Positions 23,701 to 32,500 of a stretch of DNA of 64,000 nt are shown here, piece by piece; position 1 is the stretch's first letter; each line of letters opens with the position of its first letter. Below the pieces are notes generated by a model. The model had not been told where the DNA came from and made no database searches. It saw only the letters and a program-made list of their open reading frames with translations. A program made the position numbers and the translations under genes. The stretch is from Garcia nutans (Eukaryota; Streptophyta; Magnoliopsida; Malpighiales; Euphorbiaceae), in the NCBI GenBank assembly GCA_947685225.1, contig CANTUV010000015.1:4836001-4900000 (forward strand), read 5' to 3'.

Positions 23701-25136
23701 ACTTTAAAGTTTGTGTAAATGACGTCGTTAATGTGGTTACATGATCTGAACTTCACTCACCACGCACTCATTTCTTCTGTTTTCTTCTCCTATGTTTTAC
23801 CCTACCCTTGGATTCTAATTATGACAATTTTCTTTCGAAAGACCATTTTCTGAGGCTTATATTTGCAACTAATAGAACTTTGACATGGTTATTAAGATAC
23901 CTGTGAAAGGGTTCTCATTCAAAAATTCTGAAGTTCTAAGCTGGGGTTACTGTGACAGCAGCAAGCCTGGTCGATTAACCACAAAGTATGCCTTTTAGTT
24001 TCATTAAGTGGATTAATAGAGAAAATTTGTTTTTTCTGTTCTTTTACATCTGTATATTTTTACCACTTTGCTTCCTTGTTCAGTGAACGATGGGTATTGC
24101 ATTCAACGGCAAAGTTTGCAAGGGATATAATTGCTCAAACTGGACTTCAGAAGCCTTCAAGTGCATTGCTAACAAAAGTAGCTGAAGAATTGTTCCAGGA
24201 ATTTGAAAGCGTTGGACTCAACAGCTCTCCACCATTTTTCAGAAAAGCTCATCGATGGTCAGTATCTGGTTTAATACCCTAAAAACAGAATTGCTGCCAT
24301 TTGTTGGATCAAATGCATGCATTATCATCTGGTCAGTCTATGCCAGTTCTACATTAGACTGCTGCTATGTGGCCAGGGATTGCTGCAGTTTCAATATTCA
24401 AGTCCCAGTTGGGCTGAAAGGATTAAACAGGATTCAATTTGACTTGATTTGATGGCCTGTGCCACTATCTTAAGACTTTTCACTGAGGATTTCTGAGTTG
24501 ACTATTACTTCTTTGTAGTCGGAAAGTAAACTGGAAATTTGTTTAGTTGGTGTGGCATATTTGTGAGTACTCAAATAATCATTGATTAATAGTGAAATAG
24601 AGATCTTTGATATGCGCTTGTAGGTTATATGCTTGTGCTGCCAAGCATCTTTAAGAAAGGTTTCATGGGAGGTTTACCATTACTAACATATTGTTCAATG
24701 GTCAGTGTTCAGTGGCTAAAAGTTGATTCTAGTTAGCCATGGAACCCATGTTGTTACATGATACAACCATAAGAAAAGTCTTAAAACAAAGTTGATGCAC
24801 AACAATTCATCATAATACCTGAAGTTGTTCAACTTCCCTTAGAAATATAGCATATGTGGATTTCCTCCCTCTGTTTTTCGTTGTCCCAACTATTTGACCT
24901 CTATTTTCTACACTGCATGTTTTATGTGTGTAAAACTTGTTTTAACTGGTGGGTGTGTTGCAAGGGGAAGTGCTTTTCCAGCTGCAAGCATAGCCGGACA
25001 GGAAAAATGCTTATGGGATGGTAATAAGAGACTGGCCATCTGTGGAGATTTTTGCGTCAGCCCAAATGTTGAAGGTGCTGTACTCAGCGGTTTGGCAGCT
25101 GCTGCGAAGCTTATAGAAGCACCCAGTTGCTTGTAA
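8717..25136 (+). CDS. Renalase-like FAD/NAD(P)-binding oxidoreductase, nine exons
   Basis: The exons I infer are 8717-8759, 8844-8943, 9022-9202, 21500-21572, 21651-21830, 23570-23667, 23897-23985, 24084-24257 and 24965-25136. All introns are GT-AG, and the joined frame is 1110 nt, 369 residues plus TAA. The protein starts MSNIVTKVAVIGSGISG, a Rossmann dinucleotide fold with GxGxxG, followed by VFESARGPGGR, the second FAD-contact motif of flavin amine-oxidase-like proteins. The C-terminus has LAICGDFCVSPNVEGAVLSG, the FAD-binding GD block near the end of the fold. There is no obvious transit peptide because the first strand begins at residue 7. Plant and cyanobacterial relatives are annotated as renalase-like oxidoreductases; the substrate is unknown. 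The reading frame is clean in all exons, unlike everything around it. Intron 3 is enlarged by nested retroelements in antisense orientation. Confidence 0.92.
10766..10960 (-). repeat. 3' LTR of the copia element
   Basis: It is 195 bp, TGTTAACACAG at 10766 to ATATCTAACA at 10960 on the plus strand. It appears identical to the LTR at 15628-15822. Confidence 0.95.
10961..10971 (-). other. Copia polypurine tract
   Basis: The minus strand reads TTGAGGGGGAG immediately before the 3' LTR. The stop codon of the gag-pol frame (TGA, 10970-10968) lies inside this tract, so coding sequence and plus-strand priming signal overlap. Confidence 0.88.
10968..15065 (-). CDS. Copia Gag-Pol polyprotein, intact
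   Basis: The single open frame codes for about 1365 residues from the ATG at 15065 (MDDKKTID). The frame is open five codons further upstream but without an earlier ATG. Domains in order: Gag; CCHC knuckle CYYCHEPGHTKRFC (about 242-255); protease with DSGCTDHMTG (about 320); integrase zinc region HCRLGHPS...CESCQFAKHH (about 445-480) and core with HSDVWGP, LHSDNAKEY and NGVAERKNR, which give the DDE residues; RT with DVTNAFLHGDL and YVDDIVI (about 1050); RNase H with SDADWAGSKVDRRSTTGYC, SSAESEYRA and WCDNKAA. No stop or frameshift interrupts it and all catalytic motifs are present, so it may be active. It encodes particle, processing, reverse-transcription and integration functions. Confidence 0.93.
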   Translation of the reverse strand: MDDKKTIDVLPVVNKITEHQLNENNFLEWHKTIKIYLRSVDKDDHLTDDPPQGDARKLWVREDARLFLQIQNCIGRDVVGLIGHCEFVKDLMEYLEFLYSGKGNLNRMYDTCVALYRAEQRDKPLTVYFGEVKRIIEDLNVLMPFSPDIKVQQSQQEQMGVMCFLAGLSPAFETAKSQILSGTEVPNLRETFSRVLRSEGSNPMTSAPSALVSRDSGQYGNQGKGGNNRGSTGHRDSNVICYYCHEPGHTKRFCKKLLNKQSRANMASQECASSSSDTVTISAAEFAELSKYRASKPVDSSIAAAAKSGISSTPGWVIDSGCTDHMTGNPSLLSSLKKPDIHRSVTLADGSKTRATGIGTANPTPSLPLSKVLCIPKFSFNLLSVSTITETLNCCVTFFPVNVVFQDLLTRRIIGRGHKSNGLYLLDDQISTSLVCNGSLSPSEVHCRLGHPSLSSLKKLYPQFQSLSSLDCESCQFAKHHRSHLIPRVINRAEFPFERVHSDVWGPCPVTSQAGFMYFVTFVDDHSRCTWLFLMKNRSELFSIFCSFCAEIKTQFNRTIRILHSDNAKEYMSSSFQSYMSQNGIVHQTSCVDTPSQNGVAERKNRHLLEVSRALLFQMKVPKRFWADAVSTACFLINRMPSAVLKGITPYSVLFPSRALFPISPRIFGCTCFVRDVRPHVTKLDPKSLRCVFLGYSRQQKGYRCFSPELNRYLVSVDVTFFEKTPFFPSPSTYASQGEADDLLIYVIHRSPDSTTDPTHIPESTNNELSPIPIPPPSRPCFDQVYSRRLAMTDSHPPPVASLEAPSVLPQSDLDLPVAIRKGKRSCTHPISSFVSYDHLSSLSRCFVSNLDSVSTPKTVTQALSHPGWQAAMAEEMAALEANGTWDLVTLPAGKKTIGCKWIFSVKVKPDGSVARLKARLVAKGYAQVYGIDYSDTFSPVAKLSSVRLFISLAARHDWPLHQLDVTNAFLHGDLQEEVYLEQPPGFVAQGENGKVCRLRKSLYGLKQSPRAWFGRFCEVVQTFGMTKSMCDHSVFFKKSSAGVILLVVYVDDIVITGSDSAGISSLKLFLQSQFQTKDLGLLKYFLGIEVSRCKRGIFLSQRKYVLDLLKDTGKLGAKPCSAPMTPNVQLTTDGELFSDPEMYRRLIGKLNYLTVTRPDIAYSVSIMSQFMSAPTIAHWETLGQILCYLKSAPGRGILYSNHGHLDVECFSDADWAGSKVDRRSTTGYCVFVGGNLVSWKSKKQNVVSRSSAESEYRAIAQSTCEVIWIRQLLEEIGFKTSSAKLWCDNKAAIHIASNPVFHERTKHIEIDCHFIREKIQQGIISTEYVKTGEQLGDIFTKALNGSRVSYFCNKLGMLDIYALT
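15217..15290. repeat. TACTGTTCAC direct repeats in the copia leader
   Basis: The decamer TACTGTTCAC (GTGAACAGTA in element orientation) occurs four times between the primer site and gag. It is followed by a GCCGG-rich stretch (15295-15450) and an A-run near 15347-15363. In element orientation this is untranslated leader. Confidence 0.8.
15616..15627 (-). other. Copia primer-binding site (initiator tRNA-Met)
   Basis: The minus strand reads TGGTATCAGAGC directly next to the LTR edge at 15628. This is the standard plant copia primer site for initiator tRNA-Met. Confidence 0.92.
15628..15822 (-). repeat. 5' LTR of the copia element
   Basis: It is 195 bp and apparently identical to 10766-10960. 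On the minus strand it begins TGTTAGATATATTTGG and ends CTGTGTTAACA next to the primer site. The short LTR must hold the element's promoter and polyadenylation signals. A TATATATATA run (about 15694-15703) is the likeliest TATA region. Confidence 0.95.
15933..18930 (-). pseudogene. Chromovirus pol (RT, RNase H, integrase, chromodomain), broken
   Basis: RT pieces lie at 18542-18336 (SSPAILVKKKDSTWRFCVDY, NDLTIKNKYP), about 18175-18120 (VFFDDILVYSKS, so the catalytic Asp pair is kept) and 18043-17750 (EYLGHIIFAAGL, GFLGLTGYSCKFI). RNase H is at 17820-17434 (ECDASGSGIGVVLMQQGRSI, INTDHQSIKHLL). Integrase is at 17400-16253: GGHSGVQNTYNRLKSHFYW, CDVCSKGKGE, SMDFIEQLPNSKGFDTILVV, QIIVSDRDKIFT. A tail at 16041-15933 (WEDLTFISKQFPE) matches the end of a chromodomain. 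Stops and shifts separate every domain. Confidence 0.85.
19022..20543 (-). pseudogene. Chromovirus gag and protease, broken
   Basis: The minus-strand pieces run 20543-20154 (start of Gag, MSKTSKKLRNPNIADPTDPP), 20161-19955, 19927-19697 (FEEAKAKVGKIIPNLSEAYY) and 19690-19022. The last holds a proline/asparagine-rich linker, a knuckle-like YRCGDRYFPGHRC and a protease start ILVDSESSHSFI. Two key features are damaged: the knuckle lacks its first cysteine (Tyr instead), and the protease DSG triad reads DSE. Frame changes between pieces confirm that it is dead. Confidence 0.8.
20544..20855 (-). repeat. 5' LTR of the chromovirus
   Basis: This is the counterpart of 10551-10765 plus 15828-15932. It contains a GAA-rich stretch (20550-20600). 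On the minus strand it ends near CCTAAAT and is followed at about 20526-20543 by TGTCAGAGCC. That resembles a damaged initiator-tRNA-Met primer site, which should contain TATCAGAGCC. The first base of the conserved TGTTAC start has also mutated (position 20855 is G where the other LTR has A). Confidence 0.75.
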
Positions 25137-26350
25137 TGTAATTTATTAATTGTTGTGAAATTGGTCCTTGGCCTATTTATCATTCTGAATTTTGTTTGCA
25201 ATTTGTTTTTAGAAGCGAGGACCAATTACTGCGTAACCCAGTTCTATTATTAGATATTAGATTAGCATAGAAGCTTATCCTTGTCCTTGTATTTATTTCT
25301 ACTAACGTGGATTCGTGTTGGTATGCAATATCGTGTAAAACAATATATATATATATATATATCATGCTTGTTAGTATTAATAAATTTAATAATTTATTGG
25401 GCAATTCTTTTTCATATCATTTACAAAATAGGATTCTTTAAAGGAAAAAAAAAATAGTAGGATGCTGTGTGAGTTAAAAAAAATAATTATAAACTGAACT
25501 TGATATGTTTAAAAGTGTGAAATGTTTTGTTAAAATAATGTTACCTTATTCTAAGGAAAATAGCATCTAAAACAAATTGTCAGTGCAACAAACAAAATGT
25601 TAGTATTAAAAGTGAAATGTGCCGGCAGAGTCTACATAGTTATTCTCTAAATCAGAAAAATTCTTATGCTTCTATTGCTAAACATTTTAAAATGATAAAT
25701 GGGTTATTATTTGGAACAAATAAAAAAGGAAAATGTGTATCAAATTTGAGAAAGGGAATATTAAAAATAAACTTAACTAATTTTTGCAACATCATACTTG
25801 GAATTATTGATAAATATAATGGAACTTTTTTTTAGCTCAAATAAGAGGAAAATTATTGAGAAAGATCATAATAAAAAAAAACATCCAAAGCATTCGGGTG
25901 ATTAGTTAGCCAATTCAGATTAGTCATGATGAATAATAGATGTCGCAAGTCAGTCTGCTGGTTTGTTACGCTTCTTATAACATAAGAAAATAAAACAAAA
26001 CCCAATGATTAGATAGGCTTAATGGTCTTAAAGATGATATTTTTGAAAATATTTTCATATTTTAGGGAATTTTTGAAAATTCCCCAATATAAAATCAAAA
26101 TGGTTGCTAAATGTTTTACTTAAATAAAATATTGAATATTTTAATAGTTTTGCCCCTTTAGCAATAATTTTTTCAGTACGTATTTGTCTTACCTTTTATG
26201 GATGAATATTTTATATATGAAATGAATGCAAGTGTTGTCTTTTAAAATGAAATTTGGAGGAAGAAATCTACAAATGGTTCAACTTGACTGTTGTATTATT
26301 TTTAGTCAAGAAACTAAATTTCGTAAATTGTGCAAATCTTTTTATGCCTT
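25137..26350. other. Downstream flank of the oxidoreductase gene
   Basis: This holds the 3' UTR and an AT-rich spacer up to the Tat-element target duplication (GCCTT, 26346-26350). An (AT)n microsatellite lies at about 25343-25361, and AATAAATTT at about 25376 could serve as a polyadenylation signal. Open frames such as 25617-25835 have no recognisable features. Confidence 0.6.
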
Positions 26351-27813
26351 TGTGAACCTCGGTTTCCGCCCGGAAAGGATCCGGGCGGGCATCCACTCGT
26401 TGTCAGGAGTCGCCACTCAGTTTATTTTGTTCAAAGAGAAAAACTAAGAAAACTCTTGTTTGACTCCAATATATGCATCCAATGTAAAGGCTTCTAGTCT
26501 GCGAACCCAAGGAGGGTTCGGGGACTATGTCATGTATTTGACTAACTTTGCAATAAAAAAGAAATAAAGATAAAAGAGATGAAGAAAAGAAAACAAACAA
26601 ATTGTTAATAAAATTTGGACTTGTTATTTGGGGTGAATCCCAAATATGCCTACATACTCTCGTTTTTATGAGAGATCAAAGTCCATGTAGTTCGAGAAAG
26701 CCTATTTAAAGGCGATGAGAATTATGCTTCATGCATGTGTGTGTGTGTATGCTTCGTGCATTTTATCGGGCTTTTTGCCATTTGTCCATTTGTCGGGCAT
26801 TTTGCCATTTGTCCATTTGTCGGGCTTTTTACCATATGTCAATTTGTCGGGCTTTTTGCCATTTGTCCATTTTTCGAGCTTTTTGCCATATTTGTGAGAT
26901 TTAGCACTTAGTGCTAAAATGGTGGATTTTAGGTACTTCGTATCAAAAGAGTGCAAATTTAGGCTCCGTGCCAGAAGTTGATTTTAATTGTAAAATCAAG
27001 GTACTTTGTACCAAAAGGATTGATACTCGGTACCAAAGAATTCATTTTAGGCTTCGTGCCAAAAAGTTGATTGATTAGTCCATTAGGCCTTAGACCTAAA
27101 AGGATTAGGTCTTTAACCAAAAGATTGATTAATTCGTTGCTTAATGCCGAATGATCGATTATTTAGTTGATTAAGTCTTAGACCTAAAATGATTAGGTCT
27201 TTGACCGAGAAGAAATTAAGAAGAAGATGAAATGTTTATAATATGCTCGAATTGACAAAGAAGAAATTAAGATATTACCTTGTTTAGAATTTTCCCGCTT
27301 CGAAGTTCCAGATCTCGTTTTCTTGGATCTTCGATTTTGATTCTTGATTACAGAATTCGATTTATGAAAGGAAAAGTTCAAAAGAAGATCTTAAATTTGA
27401 GAGCAGACAATTCGACAGCATAACGCTCCGCGATCTAAAAAACCTCCCCCCCTTTTTTCTGAACACTTGAAGTCCTTAAATAGGCAAAATCGGGCTCAAA
27501 CGGCGGCCCGGGGCCGCCGGAATCACGGCGGCCGAGCCGCCAAAGTCACGACGGCCGGGCCGCCGTGTGCAGCGGCTGGGCCGCCAAAAAATGCCTCGGC
27601 TCGCGCAATTTTTCGCTTTAAACTGACTTTTCGGGAGCTACGGACCTCCAAAAAATATTCCGAGACCATATCCGTGATCCTCACGTCGTCCCGGTCATTT
27701 CAAGTACCATATTAATATATTCCGGTGAACTTTACCGTGGACGTCCGGTCCGGCCCGGTTTTCTGTAGTTTGAGAAAATCGGCTTTCCGAGCCTCAAAAT
27801 TCGAGTGTTCACA
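26351..27813 (-). repeat. 3' LTR of the Tat element
   Basis: It is 1463 bp, TGTGAACCTCGG to GTGTTCACA, and the partner of 36843-38330. It contains a 27-bp tandem array (26767-26893) and a GC-rich block of GGCGGCC-type repeats (about 27493-27590), which is shorter here than in the partner. Imperfect repeats of GGTACTTNGTACCAAAAG type lie near 26930-27060. Confidence 0.94.
26767..26893. repeat. 27-bp tandem repeat in the Tat 3' LTR
   Basis: Five units start at 26767, 26794, 26821, 26848 and 26875, each beginning CGGGC(T/A)TTTT and containing CCATTTGTCC or a variant. Because 27 is divisible by three, long repetitive frames run across it on both strands. These are artefacts of the repeat. Confidence 0.9.
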
Positions 27814-27823
27814 ATTGCCCCCC
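27814..27823 (-). other. Tat polypurine tract
   Basis: The minus strand reads GGGGGGCAAT directly before the 3' LTR edge at 27813. Upstream, in element orientation, it continues into ACCCCAGT, part of the inverted match to the primer-site region at 36801-36830. Confidence 0.8.
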
Positions 27824-28335
27824 ACTGGGGTCCATAAAAATGATTTATGGGGCCCTGTGGCCTTCTGAATAGCGAATTTTGAGCGAGGGGTAAAAGATCC
27901 GCCTTTTGGCATTTCTGGATTGCTTGCAACACCTCTGATTTTTCCCTGATTGTATTCTGACTTCTCTGTATCTGTACTTTTGTTAGCACAAACAATACAT
28001 ACGTATGCATGATGTTTTTTTTTTTTTTACGACCGTTGCATGTACCACTGGACCAAGAGTCTCCAAAAGATGGAGATGATCAATATGGGTAGATATGGGT
28101 TGAAAGCTTGTTGCCACTCTTAGAGTGATATTAGTGGATTGAGATTTTTTATTTATTTCCAGTAAAGAACTTAGAAATAAATTATAGGAATCTTTCCTTT
28201 GCATGTACTTGAATTAGCTCTAGTAATGAACCAGAACTAATACTAGGCCTCATTAAGCTCTGCTATCAGTAATTATTTCTAGTAAAGAACTTAGAAATAA
28301 TCTTCTAGGAAGTCCAACTTCATTGGGGAAGGAAC

Positions 28336-28668
28336 TTGAATTTTTCTGAAGTTGCCCCCAAATTATTCCCGGAGTTACTTGAGCTGTTCCCCGGAGTTAC
28401 TCGAGCTGTTCTTCGAACTTGGGTTAGGAACCATCAGATGATCGGACCTTTTGTGGAGACTTCCCTTGTCAAGCCTACTCCAGAGTATAGAACTTGGTTC
28501 ATAGCTGGAGTTTGGCCAATTGAAAAGCCAAGGAGGCATGCATTGCTACAGGAGCTGGAGGGAGAGGAGGTGGTTCCTCTTAATGAGGAGAAGATAGATG
28601 CTGTAAAGAGTTCCGGAGCTAAGGAAGATACCGAAGACTCTGCCCCACGTAGGAGGCGTAGGGTTTAG
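28336..28668 (+). CDS. Antisense ORF in the 3' region of the Tat element
   Basis: This is an open frame of about 110 codons on the strand opposite to gag-pol, between the pol stop and the 3' LTR. It has no ATG at its upstream end (the first codon is TTG); the first ATG is at 28438 (MIGPFVETSLVKPTPEYRTW). It ends in a basic cluster (APRRRRRV). A roughly 22-bp direct repeat at 28370-28413 lies inside it. Tat-lineage elements are known to carry extra ORFs here, often antisense, so this may be a remnant of one. I recognise no catalytic motif and cannot assign a function. It could also be chance or a spliced exon. Confidence 0.45.
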   Translation: MNFSEVAPKLFPELLELFPGVTRAVLRTWVRNHQMIGPFVETSLVKPTPEYRTWFIAGVWPIEKPRRHALLQELEGEEVVPLNEEKIDAVKSSGAKEDTEDSAPRRRRRV

Positions 28669-28762
28669 ACCCTAGGGTTGACTCTATTGTGTGCCTTTTT
28701 GGGACTATTTTTACCTTTTTGGTTTTTTTTTTTGACGTTTTGGACTTTTTTGATTGGTTTTT

Positions 28763-29356
28763 GGTACTTCATGAAAGGAATGACTCTTTTTGAATGAATG
28801 ACTCCCTTGGGAATGAGTGACCCTTTTTTTGGAATGGCTCTTTCATTTGCTTTCCAAGCATTATCCACTTTATTTGTCTGCTCTAATTTTTGCCTAAGTC
28901 GTCCTTTCGGATTTTCAACTTAGCGAGCTACCACCCATTCTTGCCTAAGCCGCCCTTTGCGGGTTTTCGACTTAGCGGGCCCCACTATTGCCTAAGCCGC
29001 CCTTTGTGGGTTTTCGGCTTAGCGGGATTTTTCCATTTCTTTTCTTTTTTTGTTTTTTTTTGTTTTGTTTTGTTTTGTTTTTTTTTTGGGTACTTTATGA
29101 AAGGAATGACTCTTTTTGAATGAATGACTCCCTTGGGAATGAGTGACTCTTTTTGGAATGACCCTTTCATTTGCTTTCCAAGCATTATCTACTTTATTTG
29201 TATGCTCTAATTTTTGCCTAAGTCGTCCTTTCGGATTTTCAACTTAGCGAGCTCTTACCCATTCTTGCCTAAGCCGCCCTTTGCGGGTTTTCAACTTAGC
29301 AGGCCCCACTATTGCCTAAGCCGCCCTTTGTGGGTTTTCGGCTTAGCGGGATTTTT
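28763..29356. repeat. Tandem duplication of about 326 bp with six hairpin-forming subrepeats
   Basis: Two units (28763-29037 and 29089-29356) share GGTACTT(C/T)ATGAAAGG and the following text almost base for base, at an offset of 326 bp. Each ends in three copies of a roughly 37-bp subrepeat starting at 28892, 28943, 28990 and at 29216, 29267, 29314. The best copies pair CCTAAGCCG with CGGCTTAG and, inside that, CCC with GGG, so each can fold into a stem-loop. A T-rich spacer (29041-29088) lies between the units. Confidence 0.9.
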
Positions 29357-29511
29357 CTTTTCTTTTTCTCTTTTCTTTTTTATGTTGGCAAAAGAAAAGT
29401 GAATCAATGATTTTTATTAAAATTTAGACCGTGCTCAAAGAGAGCTGCCTACATATCTCGAATTAGTTTGCGAGAATCAGGTCTAATGTAGTTCCTCTTT
29501 GGAATGCATGA

Positions 29512-32500
29512 TCATACATAATATTTTTTCAGTTGATCCAGATTGCATGGGTTTGTGAACTCCAGACCATCCAAATCAGACAAGATGACGGCTCCGCCGG
29601 AAAGTATTTTCTTCAGAATGTAGGGTCCCGCCCAATGAGGACGAAACTTCCCACGAGGATCTGTAACAGATGTTCTGATCTCTTTCAGAACCAAACAACC
29701 TTCTTCCAACTTTCGATCTTTGACCTTTTTGTTGAAATGTCTGGCCATTCGCCTCTGATACCCTTGAATCTGATGTAGAGCTTGAAGTCTTTTTTCATCC
29801 AAACTCAACAACTGATGATGATAGTTGCTGATCCATTCAGCTTCATTTATCTTACTTTCTTGAATTATCCTCGCCGATTGAACTTCCATTTCAATGGGGA
29901 GTACTGCTTCCATCCCATACACGAGTGAATACGGGGTTGCCCCGGTAGGAGTTCTGATTGATGTTCTATATCCCCACAAGGCCAATGGCAACTTCTCATG
30001 CCAACGCCTATGTTCCTTGATCATTTTCTGTATGATCACCTTTATAGACTTATTTGCTGCTTCTACAGCTCCATTTGTTTGGGGTCTATAAGGAGAGGAT
30101 TTATGATGTTGGATCTTCTTATCCTTCAAGAGTTTAGCAAACTCTGCTTGGAAATGAGTTCCATTATCCGTGATAACCTCAAATGGCGTCCCGTACCGAC
30201 AAAGGATGCTGGTTCGGACAAATTGTGCTGCCTTTTTGGCATCTAATTCTGCATAGGAAGCGGCTTCAACCCACTTTGTGAAGTAATCCACTGCTACCAA
30301 GATAAACTGATGTCCATTCGAGGCTTTCGGATGTATTTTGCCAATTATATCTATTCCCCAAGTAGCGAAGGGCCATGGAGAAGCGATTGGATTCAGAGCA
30401 ACGGGAGGTTGCTTCTGCAGCTTGGCAAATATCTGACACTGATGGCATTCTTGTACAAATGCCACACAGTCTGCATTCATGGTGGACCAATAATATCCCA
30501 GATTGGCTATTTTCCGAGCCAGGGTGATCCCATACATGTGCGGTCCTGATTCACCACCATGTACCATTTCCATTATCTGCTTGGCTTCTGCTTCATCCAC
30601 ACACCTTAGGTGCATTCCATTCCAACTTCTCTTGTAGAGGATATCTCCATTAAGAATGTAGCCTGTGGCAAGCTGCCTTATTGCCCTCTGATCAACCTTT
30701 GATGATCCCTCCGGATAAATTCCATCCTTGAGATAATTCTTGATATCCCAAAACCATGGTTTACCATCGGCCAAGTGCATTACATGGGCAGGTTGTTTCT
30801 GAAGCTGAACTTTCAATGGACGAATGGCCTTCCCCTCCTTGATATTGATCATGGAAGCTAAAGTAGCCAGAGCATCAGCAAACTGATTCTTTGCTCTTGG
30901 GAGATATTCGAAGGACAGATCATTGAATTGTTGTGCCAAATGATCAAGGCGTTGCAGGTAAGGAACCAAACGCTCTTCCCTTATCTTCCACTTCCTTAAA
31001 GCTTGTGATACTATTAGAATAGAATCACCATAGACTTTTAGGTTCTTAATTCCTAATTCCAGGGCGGCTTCAAGCCCATTGATGCAAGTTTCATATTCTG
31101 CTTCATTGTTTGTGCAGCTAAAGTCAAGTTTAACTGCAAATGGAATGTATTCTCCACAAGGAGTTTTGAACACAATTCCAATTCCATTCCCATGATAATT
31201 GGATGCCCCATCAAAATACATCTCCCAAATGCTCATTTCCACATTCAAGAGGTCTTCGTCAGGGAAATTCATTTCTCGCATCTCATCTTTTACGGGTAAT
31301 TCTGCCAACTGGTCAGCTATTGCCCCACCTTTCACAGCTTTCCTTTGAACAAATTTCAAGTCAAAGGCTGCTAATGTTGACACCCACTTTGCCATTTTGC
31401 TGTCCAAAACAGGCCTCTCCATAAGGAATTTCAAGGGACTCTGTTCTGCGATGACATAAGTAGCGTAAGAAGACAAGTAGTGTTGTAACTTTGTACAAGT
31501 CCAATACAATGCTAAACACAACTTCTCAATCTTGTTGTACTTTAACTCATAGTCCAGCATCCTTTTGCTGAGGTAGTAAATTGCATTTTCCACCTTTGTG
31601 CCTTCGGCCTCTTGAGCTAGCATTGCACCCATGGCTTCATCTGTTACAGACAAATACAAGAGCAGAGGTTTTCCCATTCTGGGAGGTTGTAGAATTAGTG
31701 GACTCAACAAGTATTCTTTGATCTTGTCGAAGGCCTTCTGGCAGTCTTCATTCCAATCTTGTGAAGCACCTTTTCTTAGTAGCTTAAAGACTGGACCACA
31801 AGTCTCTGCCAACTGTGATATGAATCGACTGATATACTGTAGCCTACCCAGCAGACCTCGAATTTCTTTTTCGGTTCTTGGTGGAGGCATTTCCAGAATA
31901 GCCTTTGACTTTGCTGGGTCAATTTCTATTCCTTTCTTGCTGACCAAATATCCTAAAAATAAGCCTGATGTTGCACCAAAGAGGCACTTTGCAGGATTAA
32001 GTTTCAGATTGTACTTGTGAAGTCTAAGGAAGAACTTCTCAAGTGCTTCAATGTGCTCTTCTGGAGATTTTGACTTAACAATCATATCATCGACATGCAC
32101 CTCTACTTCTTTGTGAATCATGTCATGAAAGACTGTTGTCGCCATCCTTTGATAGGTAGCCCCTGCATTTATTAATCCAAAAGGCATGACCCTATAGCAG
32201 AAAGTGCCCCATTCTGTAATGAAAGCTGTCTTCTCTTTGTCTGGTGGGTGTACTAGGATCTGATTGTACCCAACCGCGAGGTCAGTCATGGAAACCATCA
32301 CATGCCCAGCCATCCTGTCTATCAGCAAATCGATGTGAGGTAGCGGAAAATCGTCCTTGGGACAAGCCTTATTCAGATCTCTGTAGTCAACGCACATTCT
32401 GACCTTTCCGTCTTTCTTCGGGACCGGTACAATGTTTGCTAACCAGGAAGGGTAGGCAATTGGTTCTATGAACTTATTGTCCAGTTGCTTGGCAACCTCC

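Noticed and set aside
26715..26897. Repetitive frames on both strands (SGFLPFVHL-type repeats)
   Set aside because: They are a by-product of a 27-bp tandem repeat in the LTR. The same frames recur in the partner LTR at 37207-37389.
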